From an uncultured Prevotellaceae bacterium (GTDB taxonomy: Bacteria; Bacteroidota; Bacteroidia; Bacteroidales; Muribaculaceae): a DNA stretch of 64,000 bases. Each line of letters opens with the position of its first letter. Within the stretch, counting starts at the first letter, position 1. Location: NCBI GenBank assembly GCA_900322135.1, contig ONYP01000001.1, positions 30,128 to 94,127 of the forward strand. The letters run 5' to 3'. Of this stretch, positions 24,943 to 33,574 are shown piece after piece. Both the position numbers and the translations under genes were made by a program. Below the pieces are notes generated by a model. It saw only the letters and a list, made by a program, of their open reading frames with translations. It searched no databases and had not been told where the DNA came from.

Positions 24943-27711
24943 TTAATAGTAATTCTTAGTCATGTCATAGAATTTGCGCAGTCGAGCCTTACCTTGTGAG
25001 CTCGAGAAGAACTGGTGGGCATGCTCTGATTTCAATCCCCAGTAATGCTCACAAGCAGAACAAGGTTTGCCAGGGCGGCAACGGTTACACTCATAGGTGC
25101 GCGAAATCCTGATGACGCAAACGATACCCTTGGAAGGCTTGTCCTTCAGGATGCATTCCTGATAGGTTTTATCCTTGGTCAGGACAAAGCAGTACATACC
25201 AATGTCCATCTTCCTGACATGGCCACCTAACAGAGGGATGTCAATAGGTGGATTATAGGCGTCGGGTGTACCCGTTTTGGAGAAGACAACAAGTCCCTCG
25301 TTCAAGCCATCAACAGCAGTCTTCATGGGGCCTAACAAACCACCGGTCTGTGCCATCTTGAACTCGTTCAAGAATGAATTCCATGCCTTTTTGTAGTCGG
25401 TCCCATCAACAAATGTGTGCAACGAGTCGTTGACAAGCGAGGGGAAGACCGTATCCTGAGGATAGCGGATAAATGAGGCACTCACAGCACGCTTGCTGAC
25501 CATGCGTGCCCAGGCCTCGGCAAGTTTCACACTGTTCCACATGTTGTCTCCTTGGCCTAAAGTCCAGGGCACGAGCAACGCGCGGAAATCCTCACCGTCA
25601 TCAAAGCGGTCGATATGCAGCTGGGTGGGTTCCGGGGAGACCTCGCGCAAACCATAGACGCGTTCATCCCAATTCTTCATGCCTGCTACCAACTGGCGGA
25701 ACAGGTTGATGTCGGTCGTGCGGTTATAAAGCGCATCGCCAGCACTCTCACGGATATTGACATCATACAAAACCGAGAGGTTGTGGATAAACGGCTGGTT
25801 CTCAAGGACCAGCTGGTCCTCGTTCTCGTTTTTGAATCTCAAGAAACCGCCATTGCCCCTATCGGTGAAATAGGATATGCTGCCATTGACAGGCAACTGC
25901 GTTGTGGTGCCGCTAGCCTTTTCATCACTCAGCGCCAGAGCTGCCAGAGCGACCGGATAGACATCGTCGGAACGGCTCAAGAATTCAGCGAAATTGCAAC
26001 CGCCCCAGTGAGAAGATGAGCCCTTGGCCCACGCATGTGTCTGCCTGCCAAAAAAGGTCGCCTTATTGTTATCAAAGTCAGGCATTCCATACCGAGCCGG
26101 ATTCCTCGTGTCCATGTTGACCAATGAGGGGATGGCCAGGACGGCTGGCAGTGCGACCATCGGCTTAAAAGTCGAGCCCACCGAGCGGCGGCTCAACGAC
26201 GGATTGCGCGTGGTCAGTTTCAACATCTCGGGGAAGTCGGCCTTGTCGAACAAAGTGGTATAGAACGGCGATGCCAGCACCTCGCCCGTAGCCATGTCCA
26301 TGATGGTCACCGACATGTCGTATTGTTCCTTGACCTGTGAGTTGGGTTTTTGGGCATTTATTGTCTTGCGCAGTTGGACCACATAATCCTTGATTTCGCT
26401 CTCAAACTCGCGTGAAAGCAACGGGTCGATAGTGAGCCTGACAGTATCCACATTCTCGCGGTTGGACAAGTGCTGCGACAGTCCCTGCAGCAGCTGCTGG
26501 GTGAACAGGTCGGTCTGGTAGTCCGAAATGTAGAAACGGTCCACCCCCACACTGGACTGCGTCAGGTAGGACAGCATCTGTATGGGGTTGCTCTTGGACA
26601 AGGTAATCTCGCCCAACTTCATGCTCAGGTCATTATCCTGAACGGTATACATCAAGATTTTCATGCCGTCCTCAAAGTCGACATTAGTGACATCGGTACC
26701 CCTGACATTGTTCAGGTACTTACAGGTCTTCTTGCTATCGACCACCAGCAATCCGCACGAGTGGGTAATCCTCAGCTTGCCCTTGGAGTAGGCCATGGTG
26801 ATGTCGGCTTTCACGCCCGGCTGTCGGGATTCCTGCATCCTGATGCGGATGTTATGGGAACGGCCGCGGTCGTCAAATGCAGCCTTGTAGTAGCTGTAAT
26901 AATCGATGGATTCCGGCTTGCCTTCACTCTGCCCTGACTCGACAGGACGCGTCCACAGCAGGATGCCCTCGTTCATGATGGCATTGAAGTTGATGGGATG
27001 GGCCGTGTCGAGCACCGAGTCGTTGTGGATGGGCAGCACGCTATTGCCGTAAGTCAAGAAGATGGTGCCCGGATCGCTGAAGATGCAATTCTGTGTCCCC
27101 ACGATGACACCCGTCCACGGCGTCTTGGTCATCTTCACTTTGAACATGGAGGGAATCAGCGAGATAGATTCAATCTTCACCGGCCGCACTTGTGCAGTGT
27201 TATTATTGCGCTTCTTCTTGTCGGGGGAATAGCCCGTGCAGCGGATGTCGAAGTAACTCTCACCCAAATGCTCGGCCTGACGCTCCAGCAATTGCGGCAA
27301 GCGGCTGTTGTAATAGAACCGCCTGAGGCTCTCGTCCTTGATAAACTCGGGATGGATGCCCACAAGCCTGAGGTTGCTGGACTCGATAAAGGCACCGCCT
27401 TCCTCGCCGAAAGGCAAGGCAAACTCCAAGGCCTTATAGCGTTTATTCAACGACGCGAGGTCTATCGCCTCTACTGCCGTGTCGGCGCAGGCGGGCGACA
27501 GCAGCAGGCTCAACACTGAATCGGCCTTGGTCACAAAGCCGGCCCCGTTCTCTTGGGGGTCATAGGTGTCATTGTCGGCTGCACGGCCCAGTGCTGTACA
27601 CTGCTTGAAGAAAGACAGGCCGATGGCGAGCACCAGCAATGTGGGCGCAACCCAATAGACCATCCTTTTTCTCCACTGCGGCAGTCCTCTGTTGGATAAT
27701 GTCGGTTCCAT
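24943..27711 (-). CDS. Penicillin-binding-protein-like transpeptidase (PBP2-type fold)
   Basis: This 922-residue protein has one N-terminal membrane helix (about 18-36) and a ~440-residue periplasmic region. A PBP transpeptidase domain follows: 'LTIDPLL', 'TIMDMATGEVLA', the SxxK motif at S513-T-F-K516 (in 'VGSTFKPM') and K812-T-G-T815. The second motif, normally SxN, reads S581-D-D583, so it is altered or the enzyme is specialised. The C-terminal tail has a cysteine cluster ('CNRCRPGKPCSAC'), unusual for a PBP. It would crosslink, or merely bind, peptidoglycan stem peptides in the periplasm. The operon partners are a SEDS-like protein and a muramidase. Confidence 0.85.
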   Translation of the reverse strand: MEPTLSNRGLPQWRKRMVYWVAPTLLVLAIGLSFFKQCTALGRAADNDTYDPQENGAGFVTKADSVLSLLLSPACADTAVEAIDLASLNKRYKALEFALPFGEEGGAFIESSNLRLVGIHPEFIKDESLRRFYYNSRLPQLLERQAEHLGESYFDIRCTGYSPDKKKRNNNTAQVRPVKIESISLIPSMFKVKMTKTPWTGVIVGTQNCIFSDPGTIFLTYGNSVLPIHNDSVLDTAHPINFNAIMNEGILLWTRPVESGQSEGKPESIDYYSYYKAAFDDRGRSHNIRIRMQESRQPGVKADITMAYSKGKLRITHSCGLLVVDSKKTCKYLNNVRGTDVTNVDFEDGMKILMYTVQDNDLSMKLGEITLSKSNPIQMLSYLTQSSVGVDRFYISDYQTDLFTQQLLQGLSQHLSNRENVDTVRLTIDPLLSREFESEIKDYVVQLRKTINAQKPNSQVKEQYDMSVTIMDMATGEVLASPFYTTLFDKADFPEMLKLTTRNPSLSRRSVGSTFKPMVALPAVLAIPSLVNMDTRNPARYGMPDFDNNKATFFGRQTHAWAKGSSSHWGGCNFAEFLSRSDDVYPVALAALALSDEKASGTTTQLPVNGSISYFTDRGNGGFLRFKNENEDQLVLENQPFIHNLSVLYDVNIRESAGDALYNRTTDINLFRQLVAGMKNWDERVYGLREVSPEPTQLHIDRFDDGEDFRALLVPWTLGQGDNMWNSVKLAEAWARMVSKRAVSASFIRYPQDTVFPSLVNDSLHTFVDGTDYKKAWNSFLNEFKMAQTGGLLGPMKTAVDGLNEGLVVFSKTGTPDAYNPPIDIPLLGGHVRKMDIGMYCFVLTKDKTYQECILKDKPSKGIVCVIRISRTYECNRCRPGKPCSACEHYWGLKSEHAHQFFSSSQGKARLRKFYDMTKNYY

Positions 27712-27762
27712 AATTCTTGTGTTTATAGTCCTTGTGGGAAAACAGTCCCGTAGATTTATAGA

Positions 27763-30420
27763 TTAATACGGCAGATTGATGATTTTATCCTTGGGCAGGT
27801 GTGTGTCGATGTAATTGATGACCTTGAAATAGTAATCGGCAGGCAAGGCGGTCACGGTCTGCCCACCCAGCAACGAGTCGCTGGGGATGGCAAAGGTCAC
27901 ACCCTTGCCCAGCACGGTGATGCTGTCCACCTTGAACACCCTGGCGGTCATCATGTCATACAACGAACACTTCTTGCTGATGACTCTAGGGACATCGGGC
28001 TGGAACTCCTCGACATCGGACAGCGGACTGATGCTGAGCCTGGCCGAGTCCATCTGCTCCAGCGACTGCAACGACATCTTGTTCCATGCTTGCAGGAAAT
28101 GCAAGTCCTTGCGCACACTGTCCATCGACAAGGTGAGCGAGTCCATGTACACCTCATTGATGCTGTCGGGCAAGGCTGCCAGCATCAGCATCATGTTCTG
28201 TTTCTCCCGAGGCAGGAATTTGACAATGTAACTTGACTCGGATGCTGTGGGAGCATTGCCATCACCCTGGTACATCATTTTATACCCTAAAAATCCCAGG
28301 GCGCCACCCAGTACAAGGCCCAACAGTGCACCCAACAGGAGCGACTTAATGCCGCCGCTTCTTGATAATTTCATCATATTCTCTAATTCTATTGCTTTTT
28401 CGTTATCTATCTTCTTTAAACACTCAAGGAACAACTCGACGAGGCGGTTGGGTTCATGTCCGCCGGAACCATCCTCGAGCGGCGTATAGTAGTTGGTGAC
28501 CGGGGCGACCAATGCGTTGACCTGGTCATTTCCAGCATTTTCCAAATCGCTGACAAAGGCCTCCTCGATGAGTGCAAACACCTTAGGCGCATGTTCCTCG
28601 ACGGCAGCGAGTTTGTCCCAATTCTTCACATCCAGCATGAACGATGGTTTCCACTTGCCGTTCTGGCCGAACAGGAATTCATTGACAGCGGGCTTGACCA
28701 TGTCCTTGAAGTCGCTCCAGTATTTTGCCAGCCCTTTGGACTTATCGAGCAACACCTCAATCCGGTCGACCTGAGATGCCTCCCTGACGCCAGCAAGCAG
28801 CGACATGAGCGTCGAGCGGTCCATATTCTTGAGGCTCTCGGCCTTCATCTGGTCATAATCATCTCCCGACTTGATCGTGGTCAGCAGGTCAATGACCTCG
28901 CCCAGATTCTTGAACGAGACCCCCTTGGAAGCATCGGCAATCCACTTCTTGACGAGTTCGGCCTGATTATCCTCCAGTTCACGGGTCGAGGGTATGCTCT
29001 TGATGGTCGCAGGCTTGCGGTAGGCCTCAACAGGGACGAAGGGATATCGCGCCATGAATGCGACAATCTGCTTGATGTCGGTGAGTTGAGAGGCATGGGT
29101 CTTGAGCAGGCGTGCAAAGGCTTCGGTCACTCCAGGCTCTTTCAGTCGTTTATGCTTCTTGTAGATTCCATACCACCTCTCGACCGAGCCGATGCTAGTG
29201 AAATTGAGGCTCTCGAGATACTTGGCGTTCAGTCCGTCGAGCATGTCGTCGGGGACCCCGTCGGCAAACAGGAATCCGAACTTGTCATTCTCCAGATACT
29301 CCTGCAGGGCACGGCGTTGCAGCATGAGGCGTTCTTTGTCGTCATAGGGCTGGGCATTGTTGACGGCACTGAACAATTCCTGGGTCAACCCGTCGATGTC
29401 CCACTTGAGCGACGCGGCATGGTACAACATGGCAAACTGTTTCTTCACCGCTCCGTTCATCGAGCCGTAATAGGTCTTGAACTGTTGCCAGTTGGCCGGG
29501 GCGACCTCGTTCAGTTTATGCCCCATCTTCAACCAGGTATCCCACTCGTTGTCCTTGAGTTTAGAGACATCCTTGTTAAACACGCTGTAGGCCTTCAACA
29601 TGTCCTCGGCAGTCATCAACGGCTCATTGGCGCCGGGATAAGGAAATACCGTGGCCAGGCTAGACTGCTGCGGCGAGAGGGAAATCCTGCGGGAAACCAC
29701 CTCCTGCCAGGTCATGGGCAGGTCGTTTTCTCCAGGCTTGATGGAACAGCCCGCACGATAGAAAACGACAGGCACGCCATCCAGTACAGGCTCAAAATTC
29801 TCGTCCACGCAGAAGGCGAAAGTGGCATAGCGCCTCAGCTTGATGTCCATGTTGTCGATGGCCGACAGCACGGTGTCCATTTCCAGACACTTGAAAATGC
29901 CGTCCTCGCGCCATGAGCCATCCCCTTTGGGCGTGATTTCCACCATCAGCCTCTTTCCGGTCACGATGGCAGCCATGATATTGTGAGCCAGCGTTGAAGA
30001 GTTGGGGCCTGCAGGCATGATGCGTTTTTCCTCGACCACAGTTTCCAGGTCCACGCGGCCATAGGTCATCGTAGCGATGCGCGGCAAGGCCGCAAACAGT
30101 GATGTGAGGCTGAAACCGATTTTGTTCATGTCATCGCGTGAGACCTCATATCCAGCCCTGAAGGGGTAGTAACGCCCCATCGATTCACTCACGACCTGAG
30201 AACCTTGCACATGAATCAGGATGTAGCGGTCAAGGCCGTGGTTATATCTCCAAACCAGGCTGGCATGTTTCTGGGACAGCACTGGCGGGTTGTCGATGAA
30301 CCATCCGCTCAAGGATTTATTGAAATCGCTCACTTCACCCGTGTAGAACAGGGTGCCGTCACCGATTTGGTCTTTCTTTGCGCCCGATGCGCGTTTGGGT
30401 ATATTGATGGTTGTTCTCAT
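27763..30420 (-). CDS. Large TM-anchored protein, candidate GAP1-like GTPase partner
   Basis: This is an 885-residue protein. Residues 1-~690 are cytosolic: an N-terminal beta-rich part opening 'MRTTINIPKRASGAK' and a long helical middle. A Gly-rich membrane helix (about 690-712, 'LLGALLGLVLGGALGFLGY') follows, then a ~170-residue periplasmic tail. Its size, the helical middle and the location 8 nt after a GTPase gene fit the 'GTPase-associated protein 1' that accompanies double-GTPase (DO-GTPase) systems. I base this on architecture only and cannot confirm homology by eye. It would link the cytosolic GTPases to the periplasmic cell-wall enzymes. Confidence 0.6.
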   Translation of the reverse strand: MRTTINIPKRASGAKKDQIGDGTLFYTGEVSDFNKSLSGWFIDNPPVLSQKHASLVWRYNHGLDRYILIHVQGSQVVSESMGRYYPFRAGYEVSRDDMNKIGFSLTSLFAALPRIATMTYGRVDLETVVEEKRIMPAGPNSSTLAHNIMAAIVTGKRLMVEITPKGDGSWREDGIFKCLEMDTVLSAIDNMDIKLRRYATFAFCVDENFEPVLDGVPVVFYRAGCSIKPGENDLPMTWQEVVSRRISLSPQQSSLATVFPYPGANEPLMTAEDMLKAYSVFNKDVSKLKDNEWDTWLKMGHKLNEVAPANWQQFKTYYGSMNGAVKKQFAMLYHAASLKWDIDGLTQELFSAVNNAQPYDDKERLMLQRRALQEYLENDKFGFLFADGVPDDMLDGLNAKYLESLNFTSIGSVERWYGIYKKHKRLKEPGVTEAFARLLKTHASQLTDIKQIVAFMARYPFVPVEAYRKPATIKSIPSTRELEDNQAELVKKWIADASKGVSFKNLGEVIDLLTTIKSGDDYDQMKAESLKNMDRSTLMSLLAGVREASQVDRIEVLLDKSKGLAKYWSDFKDMVKPAVNEFLFGQNGKWKPSFMLDVKNWDKLAAVEEHAPKVFALIEEAFVSDLENAGNDQVNALVAPVTNYYTPLEDGSGGHEPNRLVELFLECLKKIDNEKAIELENMMKLSRSGGIKSLLLGALLGLVLGGALGFLGYKMMYQGDGNAPTASESSYIVKFLPREKQNMMLMLAALPDSINEVYMDSLTLSMDSVRKDLHFLQAWNKMSLQSLEQMDSARLSISPLSDVEEFQPDVPRVISKKCSLYDMMTARVFKVDSITVLGKGVTFAIPSDSLLGGQTVTALPADYYFKVINYIDTHLPKDKIINLPY

Positions 30421-30427
30421 AACACAT

Positions 30428-31852
30428 TTATTGATTGCTATTGAAATAGTTCAGCGTCTCGGTCAAATCATTCTTCAGGCTTGACGGCAGACAGTCATTC
30501 TGCCCCAGCAGGTCCATCAGGAGCTGCAGCGAGCCCCAGCAGGCATGCCGGGTCATATCAAGGTTTGTCTCGTGGACAAAGGACTTGACGACCTGCCCGT
30601 TGTCAAGGATGAATCGTGTCACATCACTCGGGTCATTCTGATAGATTTCCAGATCAGCGTCGATAGGCGTTGCCGTGAAATGGACATGGGGCGGCAGGGG
30701 CTTATTGTCGACAGGGTCAAGAACCTTTTTCTTTTTACGCATCAGGCTCTTGGACAGCAACTCCCTGAATGCAAAGCCATTGCTCCTGCCAGCACTGAGG
30801 CAGATGCGCTCGGCCATCTCCTTGCCAAGCCAACCGCCGTCGTCGGCAGCAAGCGCCGGCACCAACTCGTCGATGAATCGCGAGTAGGCCTGATTGCGCC
30901 TTGACACCTCGCTCACGGCAGCGGCGCCGAGGGCATCCTTATAGGAGTCTATCTTGCCGCCAAGCAGGATATCGGTATTGCGGTAGGCAAGATACACATT
31001 AGGGGCATGGCCGGTGAGCTTGTCCAAGTAATGGCCCACCTCGAGCGACAATTGTGCAGTGCTCTCGTGGGCATCGATATTGTCACAGATAATCAGGTCG
31101 GTTGCATTTTGGCAATAGGACAACGGATAGAAATGCTTGATGACATTTTCATCATAGTGGGTCAGGTCTTCGGGCCGTCCCGTTAATGTGTTCCAGTTTT
31201 CAAGCAGGCAGAGCCTCACCGAATCGGTCAGGATTTCTGAAAGACGCGAAAACAGTTCAATTCCCGAAATGTCGTCACGGCTTCCTGTTTCCTGATAATC
31301 GCCCTCGTCCAGCACAGCACGAATATTCTCCCAGCTCATATACTCGACATGGCGCACACGGCCAGCGACAGGCACAGCAGAATAACCCGACAGGTTGAAT
31401 TCACGGCTGGGCAAGACGAGCTTGATTTCATGGCCCGACGGGGCCCGGTAAGTCGTCAGGAAAAACAGGCCATGCTTGGCACGCTCAATCTTTTCCTTGA
31501 GGGCAAAATAGTCCTTAATGACATCCATGTCGCTGAAAGCCTCTCCAGGGATATTCAGGAAATTCACCCACAGGTCCACGCCGCGCTTGTGCGACATATG
31601 CGCCCCGTAATGGCTTTCGGGGCGGCTGGCATACACCTCGGTACCCTTCATGCCGCCAGTGTCGGCATTGAAGGTGTCATAGAAGAAGGTGCCGAAACTG
31701 CTGTAATTATAATTCAGGGGCAGCTCCTGCGGCCTGTATCCCAGCACATGGAACGCATGTATCAAGTCAAACAGCAAGTAACTCTTGCCGCTGGATGGCG
31801 CGCCAATGACCGCGATGCTCAGTTGTTTGGACAATAGACTCATAGTCGTCAC
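30428..31852 (-). CDS. P-loop GTPase-like protein A (double-GTPase type)
   Basis: This is a 474-residue cytosolic protein. The P-loop is G17-APSSGKS24. A G3-like element, 'LNIPGE' at about 99-104, stands where DxxG is expected, and a G4-like 'YRNTD' (N292, D294) stands where NKxD is expected. The paralog at 31871-33547 has the same three deviations in the same order ('LNIPGE', 'FRNVD'), so the pair forms a distinct family of TRAFAC-like GTPases. There is no membrane segment. Paired GTPases beside a large partner protein are the hallmark of DO-GTPase systems. The gap to the next gene is 8 nt, so translation is probably coupled. Confidence 0.75.
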   Translation of the reverse strand: MTTMSLLSKQLSIAVIGAPSSGKSYLLFDLIHAFHVLGYRPQELPLNYNYSSFGTFFYDTFNADTGGMKGTEVYASRPESHYGAHMSHKRGVDLWVNFLNIPGEAFSDMDVIKDYFALKEKIERAKHGLFFLTTYRAPSGHEIKLVLPSREFNLSGYSAVPVAGRVRHVEYMSWENIRAVLDEGDYQETGSRDDISGIELFSRLSEILTDSVRLCLLENWNTLTGRPEDLTHYDENVIKHFYPLSYCQNATDLIICDNIDAHESTAQLSLEVGHYLDKLTGHAPNVYLAYRNTDILLGGKIDSYKDALGAAAVSEVSRRNQAYSRFIDELVPALAADDGGWLGKEMAERICLSAGRSNGFAFRELLSKSLMRKKKKVLDPVDNKPLPPHVHFTATPIDADLEIYQNDPSDVTRFILDNGQVVKSFVHETNLDMTRHACWGSLQLLMDLLGQNDCLPSSLKNDLTETLNYFNSNQ

Positions 31853-31870
31853 ATGAGAGAGAAAACAGGT

Positions 31871-33547
31871 TTAACCGATATCACAGATGCGTTGCAGCAT
31901 GGCACCGTAGTCAAACGAGCCGATGTCGTGGCTGTTGAAGATATCCATGCACAACTGGTAGCTGCCGAAGCAGGCACGCGAGCCCATGTCGCCGAACTTG
32001 ACCGAAGAGCCCTCACGATAGAAGTCATACTCGTCCTGGTCGGGGTTGCTCTTGAGTCCGTTCTTGTAGACACGGTAGTCCTCGGTGATGGGCGTGCAGG
32101 CAAAAAAGACATGGGGGACAAAGGAGTCATTGCTCTCGGGCATCCATCCTGTCTGTGCCAACAGCATCCTGAAGGCCTGGCCCTGGCCGCCGATTCTCGC
32201 CCTGATATGGTCCTCAAGGTTATCGGCATTGAAGACATGGTCCTCACTGCCCTTGATGTCGATATAGCGCTGCTTGAGCTGCCTGATGAAGGCCTTGTCG
32301 ACCTTGTCGCTTTCCTTCTGCGCCTTCTTCTCTTCCTTTTCCTCATTGTCATCGCCGTCCACCTCGGTGTCCTCATCATTGCTCATCTTGAAGAGAGCAT
32401 CCTCGTCAATGCCCAAGATGTGCTCCATCGAGCTTCCCATGTCACGCATGTCATACCCGATGTGGTCAAACATCAGGTAGGTGAACAGCGAGTAGATGAT
32501 ATTGCGACGATGGTCGGGCGACAGGCCCCGGTCCTTCAAGCGCTGATTGAGTTGCATATAGGCTCGCTCCACATCAGCATCCTGAAGCAGGAAGTCGACA
32601 TTCCTGAACACCATGTAAACCTTGATTTGATTGGCCAACTTCTCGGCATCGAGGAACTGCGACAGCTTCACGGTCAAGTCATTAAAACCGATTTTCTCGT
32701 TCTGCTCCTCGGCCTTGCGGTCGAGATGGGTATACACCCTGTCACAGATGACGATATCGGTGGCCAGCGTGCAATAGTGGAAGAAGACAAAGCTCAGGTC
32801 ATACTGATTCTCCTCAAAGTCCACTGCCTCGAAACTCAAGTTAGGGAATACCTTCTTCTCGATGAGGTTGTAGATGCTGCGCATGACCGAGTCGGTATCA
32901 TACTTGAAGAAGTTGAGCATCAATTCATCACCGCGGATGTCTTTCTGTCCCTGGTCCTTGAAGCGGGCCACATCAAGTTCCCTGTAGATTTCACCCCATG
33001 GCTTGAAACGCTGCAGATAGGCGTCCTTGCCCGATGAAGAGGGAGCTGTAACCGTCTGGTCTTCTTCCAGCTTGCAGACCTTGGCATTGGGCTTGACAAT
33101 CCAGCGGGTCTCACCGGCGGGGTTGACATAGGTGTGAACGGTGAACAGTTTCTTCTTGGCCGAGAGTTGGCCTTTCAGCTCAATGTAACACTGCAGCATA
33201 TCCTCTCGGAAAATTTCACCAGGGATATTCAAGAAACTCAGGTCAAACTTGAAATCGGGTCCTTTAACCAGCTGCCCATAGTGGTCCTCGTGGCGGCAGG
33301 CGTACAATGGCGTCTGACCTCCGCTGCCTTTCTGGTTGGGCGCGTAGTTGCTGAATGGCTTATACTGGAAGCCATCCTCGGATTCCAATGATTCAGAAGT
33401 ATAGAATGCGCAGTTCATGCTACGCAGGGCGTCGATGATATCCTTCAGCAAGAAGCTCTTGCCGCTGGAAGCGTTGCCCACAACGGCGAGACGGATGCAC
33501 TTAGGCAAGAATTTCTTGCGAAGCGGTTTTGGCAAATTGATATTCAT
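31871..33547 (-). CDS. P-loop GTPase-like protein B (double-GTPase type)
   Basis: This is a 558-residue cytosolic protein. The P-loop is G24-NASSGKS31, G3-like NIPGE is at 107-111, and G4-like is 'FRNVD' (N316, D318). A charged, Glu/Lys-rich insertion lies at roughly residues 385-410 and is absent from protein A. It is otherwise collinear with the protein at 30428-31852, including the 'SxFKDIRGDEL' region and the C-terminal 'ACxGSxQLxMD' segment, so the two arose by duplication. The gaps are 28 nt to the upstream gene and 19 nt to the downstream gene. It is likely a regulatory switch or assembly NTPase; nucleotide specificity is not shown. Confidence 0.75.
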   Translation of the reverse strand: MNINLPKPLRKKFLPKCIRLAVVGNASSGKSFLLKDIIDALRSMNCAFYTSESLESEDGFQYKPFSNYAPNQKGSGGQTPLYACRHEDHYGQLVKGPDFKFDLSFLNIPGEIFREDMLQCYIELKGQLSAKKKLFTVHTYVNPAGETRWIVKPNAKVCKLEEDQTVTAPSSSGKDAYLQRFKPWGEIYRELDVARFKDQGQKDIRGDELMLNFFKYDTDSVMRSIYNLIEKKVFPNLSFEAVDFEENQYDLSFVFFHYCTLATDIVICDRVYTHLDRKAEEQNEKIGFNDLTVKLSQFLDAEKLANQIKVYMVFRNVDFLLQDADVERAYMQLNQRLKDRGLSPDHRRNIIYSLFTYLMFDHIGYDMRDMGSSMEHILGIDEDALFKMSNDEDTEVDGDDNEEKEEKKAQKESDKVDKAFIRQLKQRYIDIKGSEDHVFNADNLEDHIRARIGGQGQAFRMLLAQTGWMPESNDSFVPHVFFACTPITEDYRVYKNGLKSNPDQDEYDFYREGSSVKFGDMGSRACFGSYQLCMDIFNSHDIGSFDYGAMLQRICDIG

Positions 33548-33574
33548 GAGTCGTATGATGATTGATAAGGTGAA

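Noticed and set aside
28456-29916. 486-codon plus-strand frame opposite the 885-aa protein
   Set aside because: The minus-strand gene belongs to a continuous operon with short gaps; no domain was seen in the antisense frame.
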